64,000 nt of DNA from Xylaria sp. FL1777 (GCA_022578965.1 MU400594.1:1-64000); one strand, 5' to 3'. Positions 1 to 12,700 are shown, counted from the stretch's first letter. Program-made: numbers and translations. The notes: generated by a model not told the origin, from the sequence alone.

Positions 1-3000
1 ATTTTAAAAATATTATAGCTAAAAACTAGCAATTTTTTGATTTAATAAAAAGCAAAAACTATTAATTAAAAAAGTAAAAAACAAAGCAAAAAAATTAGAA
101 AAATCGCAAAAAAAATCCTAAACGAAATACTAAAAGTATATTATAAATTTTACAAACTATTTAAAAAAAAAAAAAAAAAAGAACTTCTTAAATATAGCTT
201 ATAAAACTACTACATTTTTATTAAAGAAAAATGTTAACTAAAGCTTTATTAAGTATACTATATAAGCTTAAACAAAATAAACGCTTTATAAAAATATATT
301 TAAAAAAACTTAACAAAAAAATTCCTAAAAAAATCTTAGTTATTTGTTAAATACTTTATAGTATTAGTATTTAAAATAAAAAATAAAAAACAACTAATTA
401 ATAAAAAAAAAAACTAGTATAGCAAGTAATAATTAATTATTAACTATTAAACATAATTATTATTGCAAATAAATATTTCTTTATTTTATTAATAATTATA
501 AAAAAAAACATTAGCTAAGCAAAATAGTTTATAGCAGTTAATATTCTAAATAAATATTATGCTATTAAAATAGCTAAAGAAAAAAAATAAAAAACTACTA
601 TATAAATAATACATAAATTATATAAGTATATAGTTATGCTATAAAAACTATAAAACATATTAGCTAGCTTTTAATATATAATAATAATAATTTTATAGAA
701 GTTTTTAAACAAGTTTATGTTTATTTACTTAAATAATATTTTAATTTACTTTAAAACACTAGAAAAACACAAAAAATACATAACTTAAATATTAAAAACA
801 TTTAAACAAGCAAAATTATAACTTAATACAAAAAAATATATATAGCATACATAAAAAATTAACTTTTTAAAATTTATAATTATTTTAAAATAAATATAAA
901 TTTAATAGTTAAAAATTAACACAATATAAAACTAGAAAATATTTAATTTAGCTATTATTATAAACATATAATAAGAATTAAGATTTTTAAACTATGTTTA
1001 AATATTAATTTAAAACCTTAAAAAAATAGCATTTTACTTTATAAAGTATATAAGAAAAAAATACAAAAGAAAATTTTTTTTAATTTTAAAAAAAGCTTAA
1101 AAAGCTTTTAAAAAACTAAAACTAAAAGTTACTTCTAACTTTATAGTTAAACTACTTAATTTATAAAAAAAAAAAAAGCTAAAAATAAATATTTTAAATA
1201 ATATAATTACAAAAGTTTTAAAACAACTAAAAAACAACAAAAAATAGCACTTAATAGCTTATTACTTTAAAGCATTATAAAACGCAGCATTATAATATTT
1301 TATATATAACAAAAAACTATTTATAATTATTATAGCACTTAAAAAGTAAGAACTGTTTTTTATAAAAACTATAAAACTAATTAAGATTTATTTAAATTAT
1401 TAAAACTTAATAAAATTTATAACTATATAAAAGATTATTAAACAACATAAAAATTAAATAGTTTTTTTTTTTAAGTTTAACTTTAAAATATGTTACATTA
1501 AAGAAAAAAAAACATTTAAGCAAATATACTTAGTTAACAAAGTTAAAAAAGATTTAAAGTTCTAAAAAAAACATTTAAGTATTATATTCTTAAAGAAATA
1601 AAAGCTTAAAAATTAAAGTTATACTTAAAAACTTTACGAATATATAGCTATAATAAGCTTATAACTTAGAAAAGTTAGCATAACTACAAAAATATAAAAA
1701 ATTAAAAAATAACAAGCTAATATATAAACATAAAATTTACTTACTAAAATTTTTATAAAACAAGTTTATTAAAGAATTTTATGAATATTTATTATATAAA
1801 TACTAAAAAGCAATAAAAATAGTTTAACAATTATAAAAAAAGTACAATTTTTTAAAACTATAAAATATAATTAAATCTATTATAAAAAAATATAACATTT
1901 ATAATAAAGCTAAAGTAGCTTAATATAAGTTTTATAAATTGCTATAACTTATATAAATACTTAAATAAGCATAACATATTATTGCTTAAGATTTTATTAT
2001 AGCACTACTTTTATTAATTAATTTAGTTATAAAAGTACAATATAATAAAATATAGGTTATTATTAATAAATTTACTAAGTATGCTTATTTTTTACTATTT
2101 AAAGAAAATATAACAGTTAAATAACTTATATATGCCTTTATATACTAATATTTAAATAAGCATAAACTATTAAAAAAAATTGTTTTAAACTAAAATAAAT
2201 TGTTTATTTTTAAGTTTAAAACTAGTTTTTTTAAATTTATTAATATTAAACTAAAGTTTTTAACTGCTTATTACTTATAAATAAATAAACAAACAAAAAA
2301 ACTAAACTAAATATTAAAACAATATTTATAAAGTTATATTAACTATTAATAAAACAATTAAATAAAACTATTACTAATAATATAAATTTTATATAATATA
2401 TTAATAAACAAAAATATAAACATATTTTTATATAAAGCTATTTATAAATAGCAAACAACTATTAAAAAACAAAAAAAAACATTAATAAAAGCACTTAGTA
2501 TTTTAATTATAGTACTTTAAGCAAAAACTATTGCAACAAAAATTAAAACGTTATAAATTAAACTGCAATTATGCCTTTAATGTTTATAATAACAAATATT
2601 AATATACTACAACAAAAAACAAACTAAAAAACTAACTTTTAAGAAAAAAAACAAAGTTTATTTGCTATAATAAAAACAAAATGCAAACATTAATATTTTT
2701 TAAATTAAAACAAAACAACTAAGCAATAAATTAAAATTTAAAAAACTTAGCTTTTTTAAAATTAAAAAAGTTATTTTACTTATTAACTATAAACTATTAT
2801 TACTAAAGAATATATAAATCTACTTTATTTTTTATATTTTTTTACTAAAACTAGCACTTATTAAAACATTTATTAAAACATAACTAAAAATAAAAACAAA
2901 TTAAAACATTTATAAAGTTAAAAATATATTAAATTTTTATTAAAACAATAATAACTTAGAGTATTTTATTAAATAAAAAAAATACCTATATATTAATAAT

Positions 3001-3120
3001 ATTTAAAAACTTAAAAAATACTTAAAAACTACTAAAGTAGTTATAAGTTAGTTTTATTGCTAATACTTTAACTGCTTAAAACTAAAAAAAAAAGGTTAAC
3101 TTTAAAAAAAACGCTTAAAA
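1..3120 (+). mobile_element. RIP-degraded Ty3/Gypsy chromovirus retrotransposon
   Basis: The order reverse transcriptase, RNase H, integrase, chromodomain on the + strand is that of a Ty3/Gypsy element of the chromovirus clade, which is common in fungi. The gag region would lie before about 240 or outside the window; I could not recognise it. No long terminal repeats could be delimited. An A-rich run followed by gg near 3,083-3,094 is a possible relic of the polypurine tract. The element is incapable of coding for anything. Its exact ends are uncertain. Confidence 0.85.
240..3075 (+). pseudogene. Gypsy pol pseudogene (RT, RNase H, integrase, chromodomain)
   Basis: Reading the three + frames through stops gives successive matches to Ty3/Gypsy Pol. 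The reverse transcriptase is recognisable around 420-1000; its YxDD active site reads Y-L-N-N at 726-737, both Asp codons having become Asn. RNase H ends near 1540 with a form of the ADALSRR motif. The integrase core begins with D-F-I at 1990; its second catalytic Asp is Asn (2188-2190), and the Glu of the Q-T-E-R motif reads Lys near 2296. Downstream come the GPF-I-like region (about 2740-2830) and a chromodomain with Y-K-V-K-N-I-L and a truncated K-W-K-K-Y motif (2905-3060). Trp positions are TAA or TAG throughout. Several frame changes are present. The identification rests on motif order and spacing, not on a database search. Confidence 0.88.
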
Positions 3121-3850
3121 AATCTTAATTAAACTTAAATAAAGCAGCTTGTGTTGCTTTAGCTTGCTTTTTTTATTATTTTTGCTTTTTTGCTAGCGTT
3201 TTTTGTTTTTTTTTAATATGTTTTATTTTATTTAGTTTATTTAAAAACTAAAGCTTTTGCTAAACTATTTTAACACTTTTTGCTTTTAAAAAACGTTTTT
3301 ATATATAAAGTTAAGCTAACTTATTTAAAACAAAATTAAAGCTATTTTAAGCTTGTTTTAATTTCTTTTAAACTAAAAATAGCTATTGCTTTGCTTGTTT
3401 TTTTTTTTTTTTAAAACAACAGTATTTAAAAACTATATTATTAATTAAGTTAATTAAAACTTTTAATTTATTATAAAAGCAACTAGCGCATACATATTTA
3501 AAACAACAAAACACATTATTAGTTATTTTGCATATTAATAATTAATTAAAGCAGCAAAAATAAAGCATAATTTTATAGCTAGTAAAATTAATAAAAAAAG
3601 CAAAAACAAGTTTTTGCTTTGTTTTAAATAAGCAGTTAGTTTTTTTAATACGCTTTAATATTATAACATATAAAAGAAAAAAAAAGAAAGAATATTTATA
3701 GAAAATTGTTAAAATAATAATTTTAAAAAAAAGGAAATAATATTACAAAATTAGCATAAAAATAGCTTTTAAAGCAGCTTAATGCTTTTATATATATTTT
3801 GCACTTTTTTTTTTGCTAGCTAAAGCTAAAGTTATATAATAACTTATTTA
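3120..3850. other. T-rich segment of the AT block, strand skew reversed
   Basis: From about 3,130 the top strand switches from A-rich to T-rich and stays so for roughly 300 bases, keeping many gctt and gcttttt words. This suggests either the 3' end of the Gypsy element or a second degraded element inserted in the opposite direction. Read on the minus strand, 3130-3420 gives a Lys/Gln/Ala-rich frame interrupted by stops. I cannot assign it to a family. Confidence 0.4.
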
Positions 3851-3954
3851 GCTTATTAAGCTTACAATAATTTAAAGCTTACTAAGCTTATAATAATTTA
3901 AAGCTTATTAAGCTTATAATAATTTAATGCTTACTAAACTTGCAGTAATTTAAA
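3851..3954. repeat. Four tandem copies of a 26-bp repeat
   Basis: Four consecutive 26-bp units start with gctta(t/c)taa and end with taattta. They occupy 3851-3876, 3877-3902, 3903-3928 and 3929-3954, and differ from each other at a few positions, mostly C/T or G/A changes. Each unit contains the AAGCTT-like palindrome core. Confidence 0.9.
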
Positions 3955-4780
3955 AAAAGTTATTATTTTTTTTACTTTTTTTTTGTTTATATAATTATGC
4001 ACTTTCTGTATTTAATTATTTATTTAGTTCTAGTTTTTTAGCTATTAATTTTTTATAACTGCTAAATATTAATATATTTATTACTTTTAATCCTTTAAAA
4101 CTTTTATTAATGCATAGTAGTAAAAGTACCCTAAAAACTTTCTTAACGAACTACTATTAAAGATCTTATTATTATTTATAAATCAAGACTTTAAAAGCAA
4201 ACCTGTTATATTAATATATAATAAGTTTGTTACAATTATTAATGCTTAATATATAATAAAATCTTTTATAGTAAAATCTTTTGCAGCAAGATTTTTTATA
4301 GCAAGATTTTTTATAGCAAAGATTTTATAATACTTTAAGTTATATATTTAGCACTATAATAACTTTAAAAAATTATTATAACTAAAGCAATAAAATATAT
4401 TATTTAAAACTTTTATATTAAAGCAGCTAAACAAAAGTTTTATATTATAAGTTATATTTTAAAGCTAAATAATATATATTAAAACAATAATTGCTATAAT
4501 ATATAATAAATATATTAAAATGTTTACTAAAAATATAGCTATAATTTTAATATTAATAATTAAAGCATAAAAAGCTAAAAGTTAAACTAAAAACTAAATT
4601 AAAAATAATAAAAACTTTTATATATATTATTAAAGTTAAAAGTTTACTATTTATTTTAGCTATTAGTTTATTTTATTAATAAGCATATAATAGTTTTAAA
4701 TAAATATGCTATATAAAACTTTGCTTGCTATATTTATTTATATATATATGTTTTTTTTTTTATATTTATATGTTTTTTAT

Positions 4781-4912
4781 GTTTATATGTTTTTAGGTTT
4801 ATATGTTTTTAAGTTTATATATTTTTAGGTTTATATGTTTTTAGGTTTATATATTATTTGCATGTTTTATTTGCATATCTGTTTTATTTGCATATCTGTT
4901 TTATTTGCATGC
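4781..4912. repeat. Two adjacent short tandem arrays (16 bp x5, 17 bp x3)
   Basis: Five 16-bp units of the form gtttatatgtttttag run from 4781 to 4860. Three units close to tgttttatttgcatatc (17 bp) follow directly, from 4863 to 4912. They sit exactly at the right edge of the AT block, just before normal sequence begins. Confidence 0.9.
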
Positions 4913-4920
4913 ATGTCTTA

Positions 4921-5845
4921 ACTCAAACTACTCCCGAGACATGTCTCAAGAGCTAAGACTTTTCCTAAAATGGCAAATCAAGACTCTAGCGTGTTCGGTA
5001 TACTCTCTGTTGTCCATTGGCACCATGGCTCCTTTATGTGGAACTCTCCATTAAGCCCAGGCGTATCTTGATCTAATATATTGAGAGTGCTTCCATGCGT
5101 TGCCATTTGAAAGCGAAAGTCCACACATTGCAATAGAGACGAGGAAGTTTCCGTTCATTTGCAAACATAGTGCTCTTTGGATATGTACACGTGGTGCGAC
5201 TTCATGTTAAATTTCTAGAGGAGGCAAAATGATTGAATCTAGGGCCAGCTTCGCTTCACAAACACGACGAGCATCATAAGTTTTCATATAATGGAATTCA
5301 CTTTATCGAGAAGTTTTCAAGACGTCAGCAATGGTCAAACCTGATCGATTTGTATAATGCATAGATAACACGGTATGCACTGCCATATGAACGACAAGAG
5401 TCTTGCCATCAGAAAAGAACGAGCCTAGATACAGGAAGTGGAAAGTCCAAAATTGATTGTCTTAACCCCAAAGCAGGAGCCAGACTTAATAGATGCATCG
5501 CAACCTTAAGAGGACGTTGTACTTCAAGAAGTTTGACCCAAGTCCCAGAAGTGATGCAGATGGTATTGCTAAGTCTGGCGACGAAGTGAAAGTATATGCT
5601 GACATGATTGGTCGGGCGTGTGCCATCCCATGCTAGATGCTGGTTTCATCGCAAGCGTAGAATCGTCATCGTTCAGCAGTCGACGTGGTCTAGCATCTAT
5701 ATTTATTTGCATAACACGATGCCAATTGTACCATCATTGCCCAGAACAAACCCCTTTGTTCAGTTCTCGTATACACATGCCATGCATGACAGACATGCTA
5801 GTGTCTACCCTGCAAAGCGCCACCTTAGTGGATACTGAATGGGAC
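4921..5845. other. Transition zone between AT block and CAP gene; possible decayed gene on minus strand
   Basis: Normal base composition resumes here. No intact gene is visible. On the minus strand, about 5480 down to 4990, one frame stays readable for roughly 150 codons with only three internal stops, all TAA, the product expected if CAA codons were hit by RIP-type C-to-T change. The translated residues match no family I know, so this may be chance. Confidence 0.3.
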
Positions 5846-6790
5846 TTAAACTACAACGGATGCATCCCCCTTGGGACGGTTGATGTTCTTAGCATAAGCA
5901 CCTCCGACGTTGCCTTGAAAACTATGTTAGCATTTAGATACCTGTTGATCGTAAGGTTACAACATACCTGGGGGAGAGTAGTTGCAAACAGTGAACCAGG
6001 AATCCAAGGTACTGTAGGCAGTGCCCTTGGGGCAGAACTGAGCGTGGCAGCCTACACTGGTCGTACCAGCCCAAACAAGCTGACTTAAATGGCCCCATGA
6101 CTCGAAGTTGGTCATGTCGGGGGTAGCCTGGCCATAGTACGAGGGGAGGAAAGCGCCGAACTCGCCGTCGTACCACATGTTAGTGGTGGCCATCTTGACA
6201 GCACCGGCGGCACCTAGCTCTTCGGCACCAGAGCTCACACCCCACAGGGCAATGTTCTGACCATAACCTCCGCCACCCTGGGTCCTATTTCCAAGTTAGT
6301 GGATGCTCAAATAAATGCAAATGATTCTCACGTACATGTCATGTGCAAATTTGCAAGTCGCAGCTGTGTTGGCAGCATATCCCGCAATCTCTGCATTCCA
6401 GGTCACCTCTGGAGAAGAGTGGTTGGATCGGTGGATGTTATGATGATAAACAGCCACAGATTCAAACGAGTCGCCCTCCGAAGACGCCGCGTCACTAGCC
6501 TGGGCCGGAGTAGCGGCAACAGTAGCAGGTTTGGAAGTGGTAGTCGGCTCAGGCTCGGGAGTCACGGTCACATAAACAACTGGCTCAGCAGTGGTGGTGG
6601 GTTGAACGGTAGTAGTGGTCTCAGGTTGAGGGCGGAGCTTTACGTGGGTAGGTGTGGCCTTAGGAGCATCTCCAGTGACAGTGACGGTGTAGTATTCCAC
6701 AACTACATCAGTCTCCAGCACACGCTTGTCGAGCGGGTTGGCCAAAGCCAAGGCCGCACCAGTAGCCGTAAGAAAGATCGATGACTTCAT
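5846..6790 (-). CDS. Secreted CAP/SCP (PR-1-like) protein
   Basis: A secreted protein of the CAP superfamily (fungal PR-1/Pry type); members bind sterols or other small lipids outside the cell. Exons on the minus strand are 6790-6336, 6284-5968 and 5913-5846, giving 279 residues; both introns (51 and 54 bp) have GTACGT or GTATGT donors and CTAAC branch sites. Residues 1-17 form a signal peptide and a dibasic KR site follows at 22-23. Residues 40-105 are a Thr/Pro-rich linker. The CAP domain runs from about 115 to 262: H-N-I-H-R, the GGYGQNIA region, GHLSQLVWAG (motif CAP1) and CNYSPPGN (motif CAP2). GQNI, where many CAP proteins have GENI, means one of the usual acidic cavity residues is Gln. 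A tatata at 6818-6823 is a plausible TATA box. It is the first intact gene beside the RIP block. Confidence 0.93.
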
Positions 6791-9700
6791 GTTTTCAACT
6801 TATCGAAATTGTAACTGTATATACTGTTAGATTGAATGATCTTGGAAATATTCGTTTCCAAGTGCTTGAAAGATAGTAAGAATCAAATTATTGTAACGAG
6901 TGTGCTGCTTATGGCATGGTAGTATCGCTACGCGATTTGATGGGTAGGGATAAAGAATATAAGACTGGTCACGGAAGAGAAATTGATAGCAGATGAGCAA
7001 CGACTTGTAGCTCTGGGGCTCATTGTATGTGTCAGGAGGCGAAGTTGATTACAAGATCTCGACCCAGATTAGATCATGTGACTGTTTGTTTGATTGCCTT
7101 GTGTTTGTTGAGATCCAGGAACCCAGCTTTGTTGACTTGAAGGAACAAGGAAACAGGAGGACAATAGCTAAGATTAAGGGATTAGACCACCGCGTGAATC
7201 ATGCTTTACTAACCTTTATTTGGGTTGACTTGAAGTTCGATATTCCGAATGAGATTTATAGACACAAAGGCAAGTAGTCGAGACAGTATTGTCATACAAC
7301 CGTGAAACTTGCTCGACGGATGAATGCTAGGGCTGGACGCTGACTGAGAGAGCGTTGAAGCGGCAGGATCAAGAACGACTGGCGTCCGGTGAATGATATT
7401 GCAACGATGAATGGAAAAGGAGCGAAAGAATCGACTCAAGTCAATTGGGCCGGATCGCCAGAGGTAGTGGGCGGGTCGATGAGTCGAGGAGTGCGAGAGA
7501 CCGAAGTCTATAAAGGAGTGTAATTGCGCCGGAGGCTGACAAGAAGGAGTGTCGGTGGTGAATCGAAAAGAGTGGCGGTTCTGGCGAACAAGCGCTCTGA
7601 TATATCAACCAAACCTGAGGCAAGGGGTGAAGAAGAGGAAGCAGAGGAAACAGAGGGTGGAAATAGACGGAGTTCAAGTACTGTATGGTGGGAATTGTGT
7701 AGGATGTACCCCCCGGTTCCAATTATAGTGTAAGTACCTAGGCCGCACAACGAGGCAGGTACCTAAATACCAAGGTACACTAACTTGCACGCTAAGCTGA
7801 TGAAAGAGCGACTAGCTGACTCCCCGCTTGCCTGACTGAATGAGCGAACAAATGAATTGCAGGGGCCAGAGGAAGGACCGTTGGTGACAAACATGAATGT
7901 TTCCGTTGACCAGATGGCACCTGAGGTTGCTGACTTGACGGCACAGTGGGCAGGCACAAGGGTATCCCTGACAACCCTAGATGTAGCCAAGCAGGTGGTG
8001 GTGGAAATTTGCAATGATGTGCAATTAAAAGCACGGTCTGCTCCCTTGTAGTACGGCACCGACCCCTGACCACCCCGCGATTCATTCAGCCCAGCCATAG
8101 GTAGGTATCTGCTAGGGAAGCATAGTAGGTATAACCAGACTGGAATACTGTATATAACACGCGTAATTGCTGTTCCGATGCAACGGGATTTTGCGCCATA
8201 ACCCACCCTCCCAGCAGTATCCTGTATTCACCAAATAAGATCGGGTTGCAAATCCAACTTGAACCAGCGGGTTGGGCATGAACAGAGAAAGACACTGCTT
8301 TACTGCGTGATACTATCACCCTATACGAAATACAGTAATCTAAAAACCAGGCCAAGTGTTACGTGACAACTTCCATAGTGATGTTAACAACTGTTTCCAG
8401 ACGGCACTGGATCAATTATAAAACACTAGTAAGAAGACAAAATAAGCCGTATCCGGATACCTGCTAAGCACATCACCTACCCCTATCTCGTGAGGCTGAC
8501 ACTTAGAGACCTATGTTGCGTTGGCCTATGCTTAGGTGCATGTGTAGTCCATTTGTTTGCCCAGATCAGTTCATGGGCACCACCTGCATAGGCATATTGC
8601 ACATGTCACGGGTAGTCGGTATTTATTAACAAGCGCTGTGCAACAAGGAAACCTGAGAAGATGACATCACAGCAATATACGTTGTTCAGAAATAGTTTAA
8701 GAAGCTTGCTTCTCCTGCAGTATTAGCACATATGTACTGTGTAGATCAATCAATCCCGTACCAAGATTACTCGTAGATTAATTCGCACGAAGGTCTAAAC
8801 TACACGTACGGTGTACTACGTAGAGGTTTATAGATTTCAGTAACATCGTAACTTACCAAAGCGGTAGTGCATGTTTCAACTTAAAGTGTAGAAGCATTAT
8901 AACACATGCTATGTAAGTACTGTAATTCACCACGGTTGATCACAACATGGCTATAATGAAGGATCTTCCCTGCCTACATACAAAGGAATGAGCGACTGAT
9001 GGCATTGATGGGCGTTTAGTACGTAGATCCTTACATACTTATGTAGTTGGTGACAGGTAGAGTATTATATAAATGCCATAAGTGGCGTTCATCTGATCTT
9101 TGTTAGTGGCCCCCTTTCTACCCTGGTTTCTGGATAGACCGTGGTTTTAAGCGTCCGCTGATTTCGGCTCAATTAGCGTGTTTCCAGTCCCTGCTAGCGC
9201 TGTGGTACCTTGCAGATTTGTTTCCCGATTTTCATCTGTACACCAGTAGGGAACCCACTCAGGCTGTCAAGCGCGGGGCCTAGGATTGAGTGATATGCCC
9301 CAGATTGGAAAGCGGTTGTGATGTTGATTTGCTGGCAGCGTGCCCTAGGAACTGCCCTACTGTAGGGACAAGACAGCCACCGAGAGCCCCTTTCCAGGAA
9401 GACATTTTATTTTAGGCTAACTCAATGCACGGAATCAAGCTACAAGCACGCTATATCATCTGCTCACGCTCATTCAAGCAACCTACCTATATAGGTAATT
9501 TGCGAAGCAAGTTCTCAATTTGGAGATGGTCTACACTACCTAGACAACGGGTTATGCTAAAATAGGTACTTCAATCCTCCCTTCCAAGAAAAGAAGAAAG
9601 AGAGAGGGGAAGAAAAAGGAAAGGAAAGAGAACAAGAATTGGACGGATTTGGAGTTGTGGGGCACAAGAAGGGTGGCGGAAGTGGGCTACTCTTGAAACG

Positions 9701-12700
9701 ACCATAATCTCGGCCGCGGTTACTACTTGTGGGTTTTCTTGGAAGGTCTTTTTGCGGTCTTTGACTGGAAGACCTGCAGTCTCTTGGTTTTCTTTCCTTA
9801 GGTAATTCGAACCATTCGGGCCAACGAGATTGAAGCTCTTCCCGCTGTAACAGCCACACCGGCCATAATGGCCAACAATTCTCACCTTTAACCCTGTATT
9901 AGCCACTCTTTTGCCCGGTGTCAGCACATGCACTGACCAGCGTGACCACAACATGAAGAAATCATGACTTGCAACCTCTCGATGCTGTAACTTAGTACAG
10001 ACTTGGCCGGTTCCAATCTGTGGCCTCCCTCCTACTGCTACACTATTACGTACCTATATGGTGCTTTTGTTGACTAGATTATTGTCTATCAATACTCAGA
10101 ATTATCATTCTTCGTATCCTTCTGCCCATAGCAAGCAACCAACACACCAAGCCAAGATAGTGTGTATTAGCGCTACCCAGAACCCTGGTTTACTCCAGCC
10201 AACAAGATACAGCCATATGTACACCTCGTATACTAAATAAACGCAAGGCATATACGGTCATCACTCACCTACTGCACGTGTGTAGGTTAGGTATCGGCTG
10301 TCTTTCCATGACGTATAAGTGCATGTATTCACGCGATTCATTGGACTGCCCCCGCCGGTGAGATCGATCCGAGTCTAGATGGTTCCATTCCTCCCGGACT
10401 TCCTGTTAATAACTATGAAACGTCGAGACGTACTGTTTTCGAGGTTCAGGCCACTTCTGACGGATATCAGCTACCTCCACCATGTTTCCAGCACCCCTAC
10501 ACAGGTTTAAAATGAGGCTATAGGACCGCCTTGGAGACCCGCGATGCAAGACTCGGGAGCAGATAGACTAGCATTGCTAGCAAGCAAATATCAACGGCTA
10601 GGTAGGTCCACACCGCCTTAGTGTAAGTAGACCTGAAGGGCGATCCCGCCTTACTTACAATACCCATACCCCAATTCCTGTTCTATTCCGAGTCTGCTGT
10701 GCTCCTTTCGCCTTTCTTATATTAATTAAAGGGCCGCTTCGCCTGAACAACAGGCCATTCCACTGCGCTGGACTCTACACCAATGACTCTAATACCGCTG
10801 GTTGCCACCCCCGTGGCTTCGGGACTCATGACTAACTTGTCATATACCTAGATGAGCTAATGGGGAAAATGCAGTGACGACATGAGCGCCTAGGGTTTAT
10901 TCCGACGATTCTTACACTTACACGACATGTGTCTGCTTGCATTATGTGTAGTGGCATAACTGACTGAGTTGTCTCCCGGTATGCCGCATCATAGGTTACA
11001 AATATTATAACCATTGTTTCTGCCTCTGTTAACAGCTCATCCTCGCCTTCACTTTGGAAAATAATGCGTCAACAAAAGCAAGACATTCCGACACGTTATC
11101 GAGCCAAGAATACCTACCGTACTTACACAACGCAGTTAGCGAAAAATCCAGGGGTGATGAAATACAAGGTGCAAGGCTCAACCGGATATTAGAAGCATAG
11201 CTTTGGTCTTCCCCATATCCAGGGTCCAGGTTGTACCGCATCCAACGAAATGTGCGATCAGTTCATCAGCTTTCTGAATTCTTTCGCCCTCTAGCCAAAA
11301 GCTCTCTGCGTATGTTAGACGGTCTCAACACTAGGTACTATTAGCAAAATGAGAGATGGAGTCTGCATGGAATATGACACTGTCTGGTGATCGTTGGAAT
11401 AGGATCTGTCAATTCGGCTGCCCGCAGTTTGCATTGTCGTCTATGAAAATGTTCTATCCTGGTTCAGGGACACTAAGTTGTCCCTAGGTTATGTCTTGGA
11501 TCACGAGACATATGACTTCATGTTGTGCCGAAGTGTGAAACCTATTTCTTAACCTGACTTAGGACGGATTAACAGTTCGGTGGCCAGAACTTTTGCCCCG
11601 TGCATGTATTATCTCAAACACCTCCGTCTCAAGTAAGACAATGTATGCTCCGAGTTCCCACTCAAGTACTACCACCGCGTACTCCCCTTGTGCTTTTACT
11701 CCGGTCATAATGACCAATTCTACTTCGAAGCTAATATGTTTCAGCCCACATTGACTTCCATCCCTTAGGTACGCTTGCTACTGGTGTTAATGATGGGCTT
11801 ACCTACTCAATGGAGATGGTTCTCTTGGAACATAATCGTATAACTACTCCACTGATAAATGTATGTTTTACTATTCTATGAGTTAATAAATGAGGATAAC
11901 CCGGTTACCTGGTCCAGACTGATCAACGAACGACGCTTTCCTGTAACAAAACGTGGAATCGCGCAAACTGCAGTTTTATGATCGAAACTTTGGTCGCTTA
12001 TTACGATCTGAATTATCTCACCCAAGCGCCAGACTCACGGGTCTAACACATCAACCAAAATATCCATACCATGAGGTCTAGACCACGTCTAGTCTCACAA
12101 TTGTAATCTTCTTCCCGTGTCTAGACTCTGTCTCCTCGTTGTAGCACCCTTCGGCAATCGCGAGCCATGTCTTGTTCCCAAACGCCATTCAAACTGTGTC
12201 ACTGGGTAGACAGACATGGAGATGGTAAACTAAATATCAATTATACAAACCAACGTACACCGGTCTCCCGCGCCTCCTCACACACTGGCCTTACACTGCG
12301 TATTTATTGGTTGTTGGGGGAGCAACCAACCACTATCTGCCATCTGTGCGCGCAGGTGACTGGCCTGGCTGGCTAATGGGTAGGGAGATAGCGTTCCGAC
12401 GTCGTGCTACCATCTTCTGCAGCAGCCGCAATCCCGTGGGGGTGGTAGAGGCGAGACGTTGCACATATAGTCTGGCGTGCAAACAAGTGTTACCTTCAGA
12501 CCCGACTGCAGAGAAGTACCTACAGAGGAACGGTCTTAATGTATTGGTTTTTGCCGTTTGACGAGCCCTTGTGCCTTGAGGAAAATTTTGAAATTTGGTG
12601 GGCCATCTTGCTGAAACGTATGTATCGCTTTCAAGCGAATTCTCAAAATGAGGATATGATTTAGATGTTTGGGATGCTTCATGAAATTGTCTCTTGACGC

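Larger units (their letters stand above)
1..4920. repeat. AT-rich RIP-like block (repeat-derived isochore)
   Basis: The first 4.9 kb is almost entirely A and T, with rare G and C, no open frame of useful length, and dense stop codons on both strands. Gene fragments inside it (see the pol pseudogene) have Trp codons turned to TAA or TAG and Asp to Asn, which is what C-to-T change on both strands produces. This is the signature of repeat-induced point mutation, a premeiotic process in ascomycetes that mutates duplicated DNA. Composition changes within a few tens of bases near 4,920. The left end lies outside the window, so total block size is unknown. Confidence 0.93.

Noticed and set aside
5618..6088. 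156-codon + frame
   Set aside because: It lies antisense over exons 2 and 3 of the CAP gene, which have motif and splice support.
7763..8206. 147-codon minus frame
   Set aside because: No domain, no signal peptide at the first ATG, no splice pattern; treated as chance.
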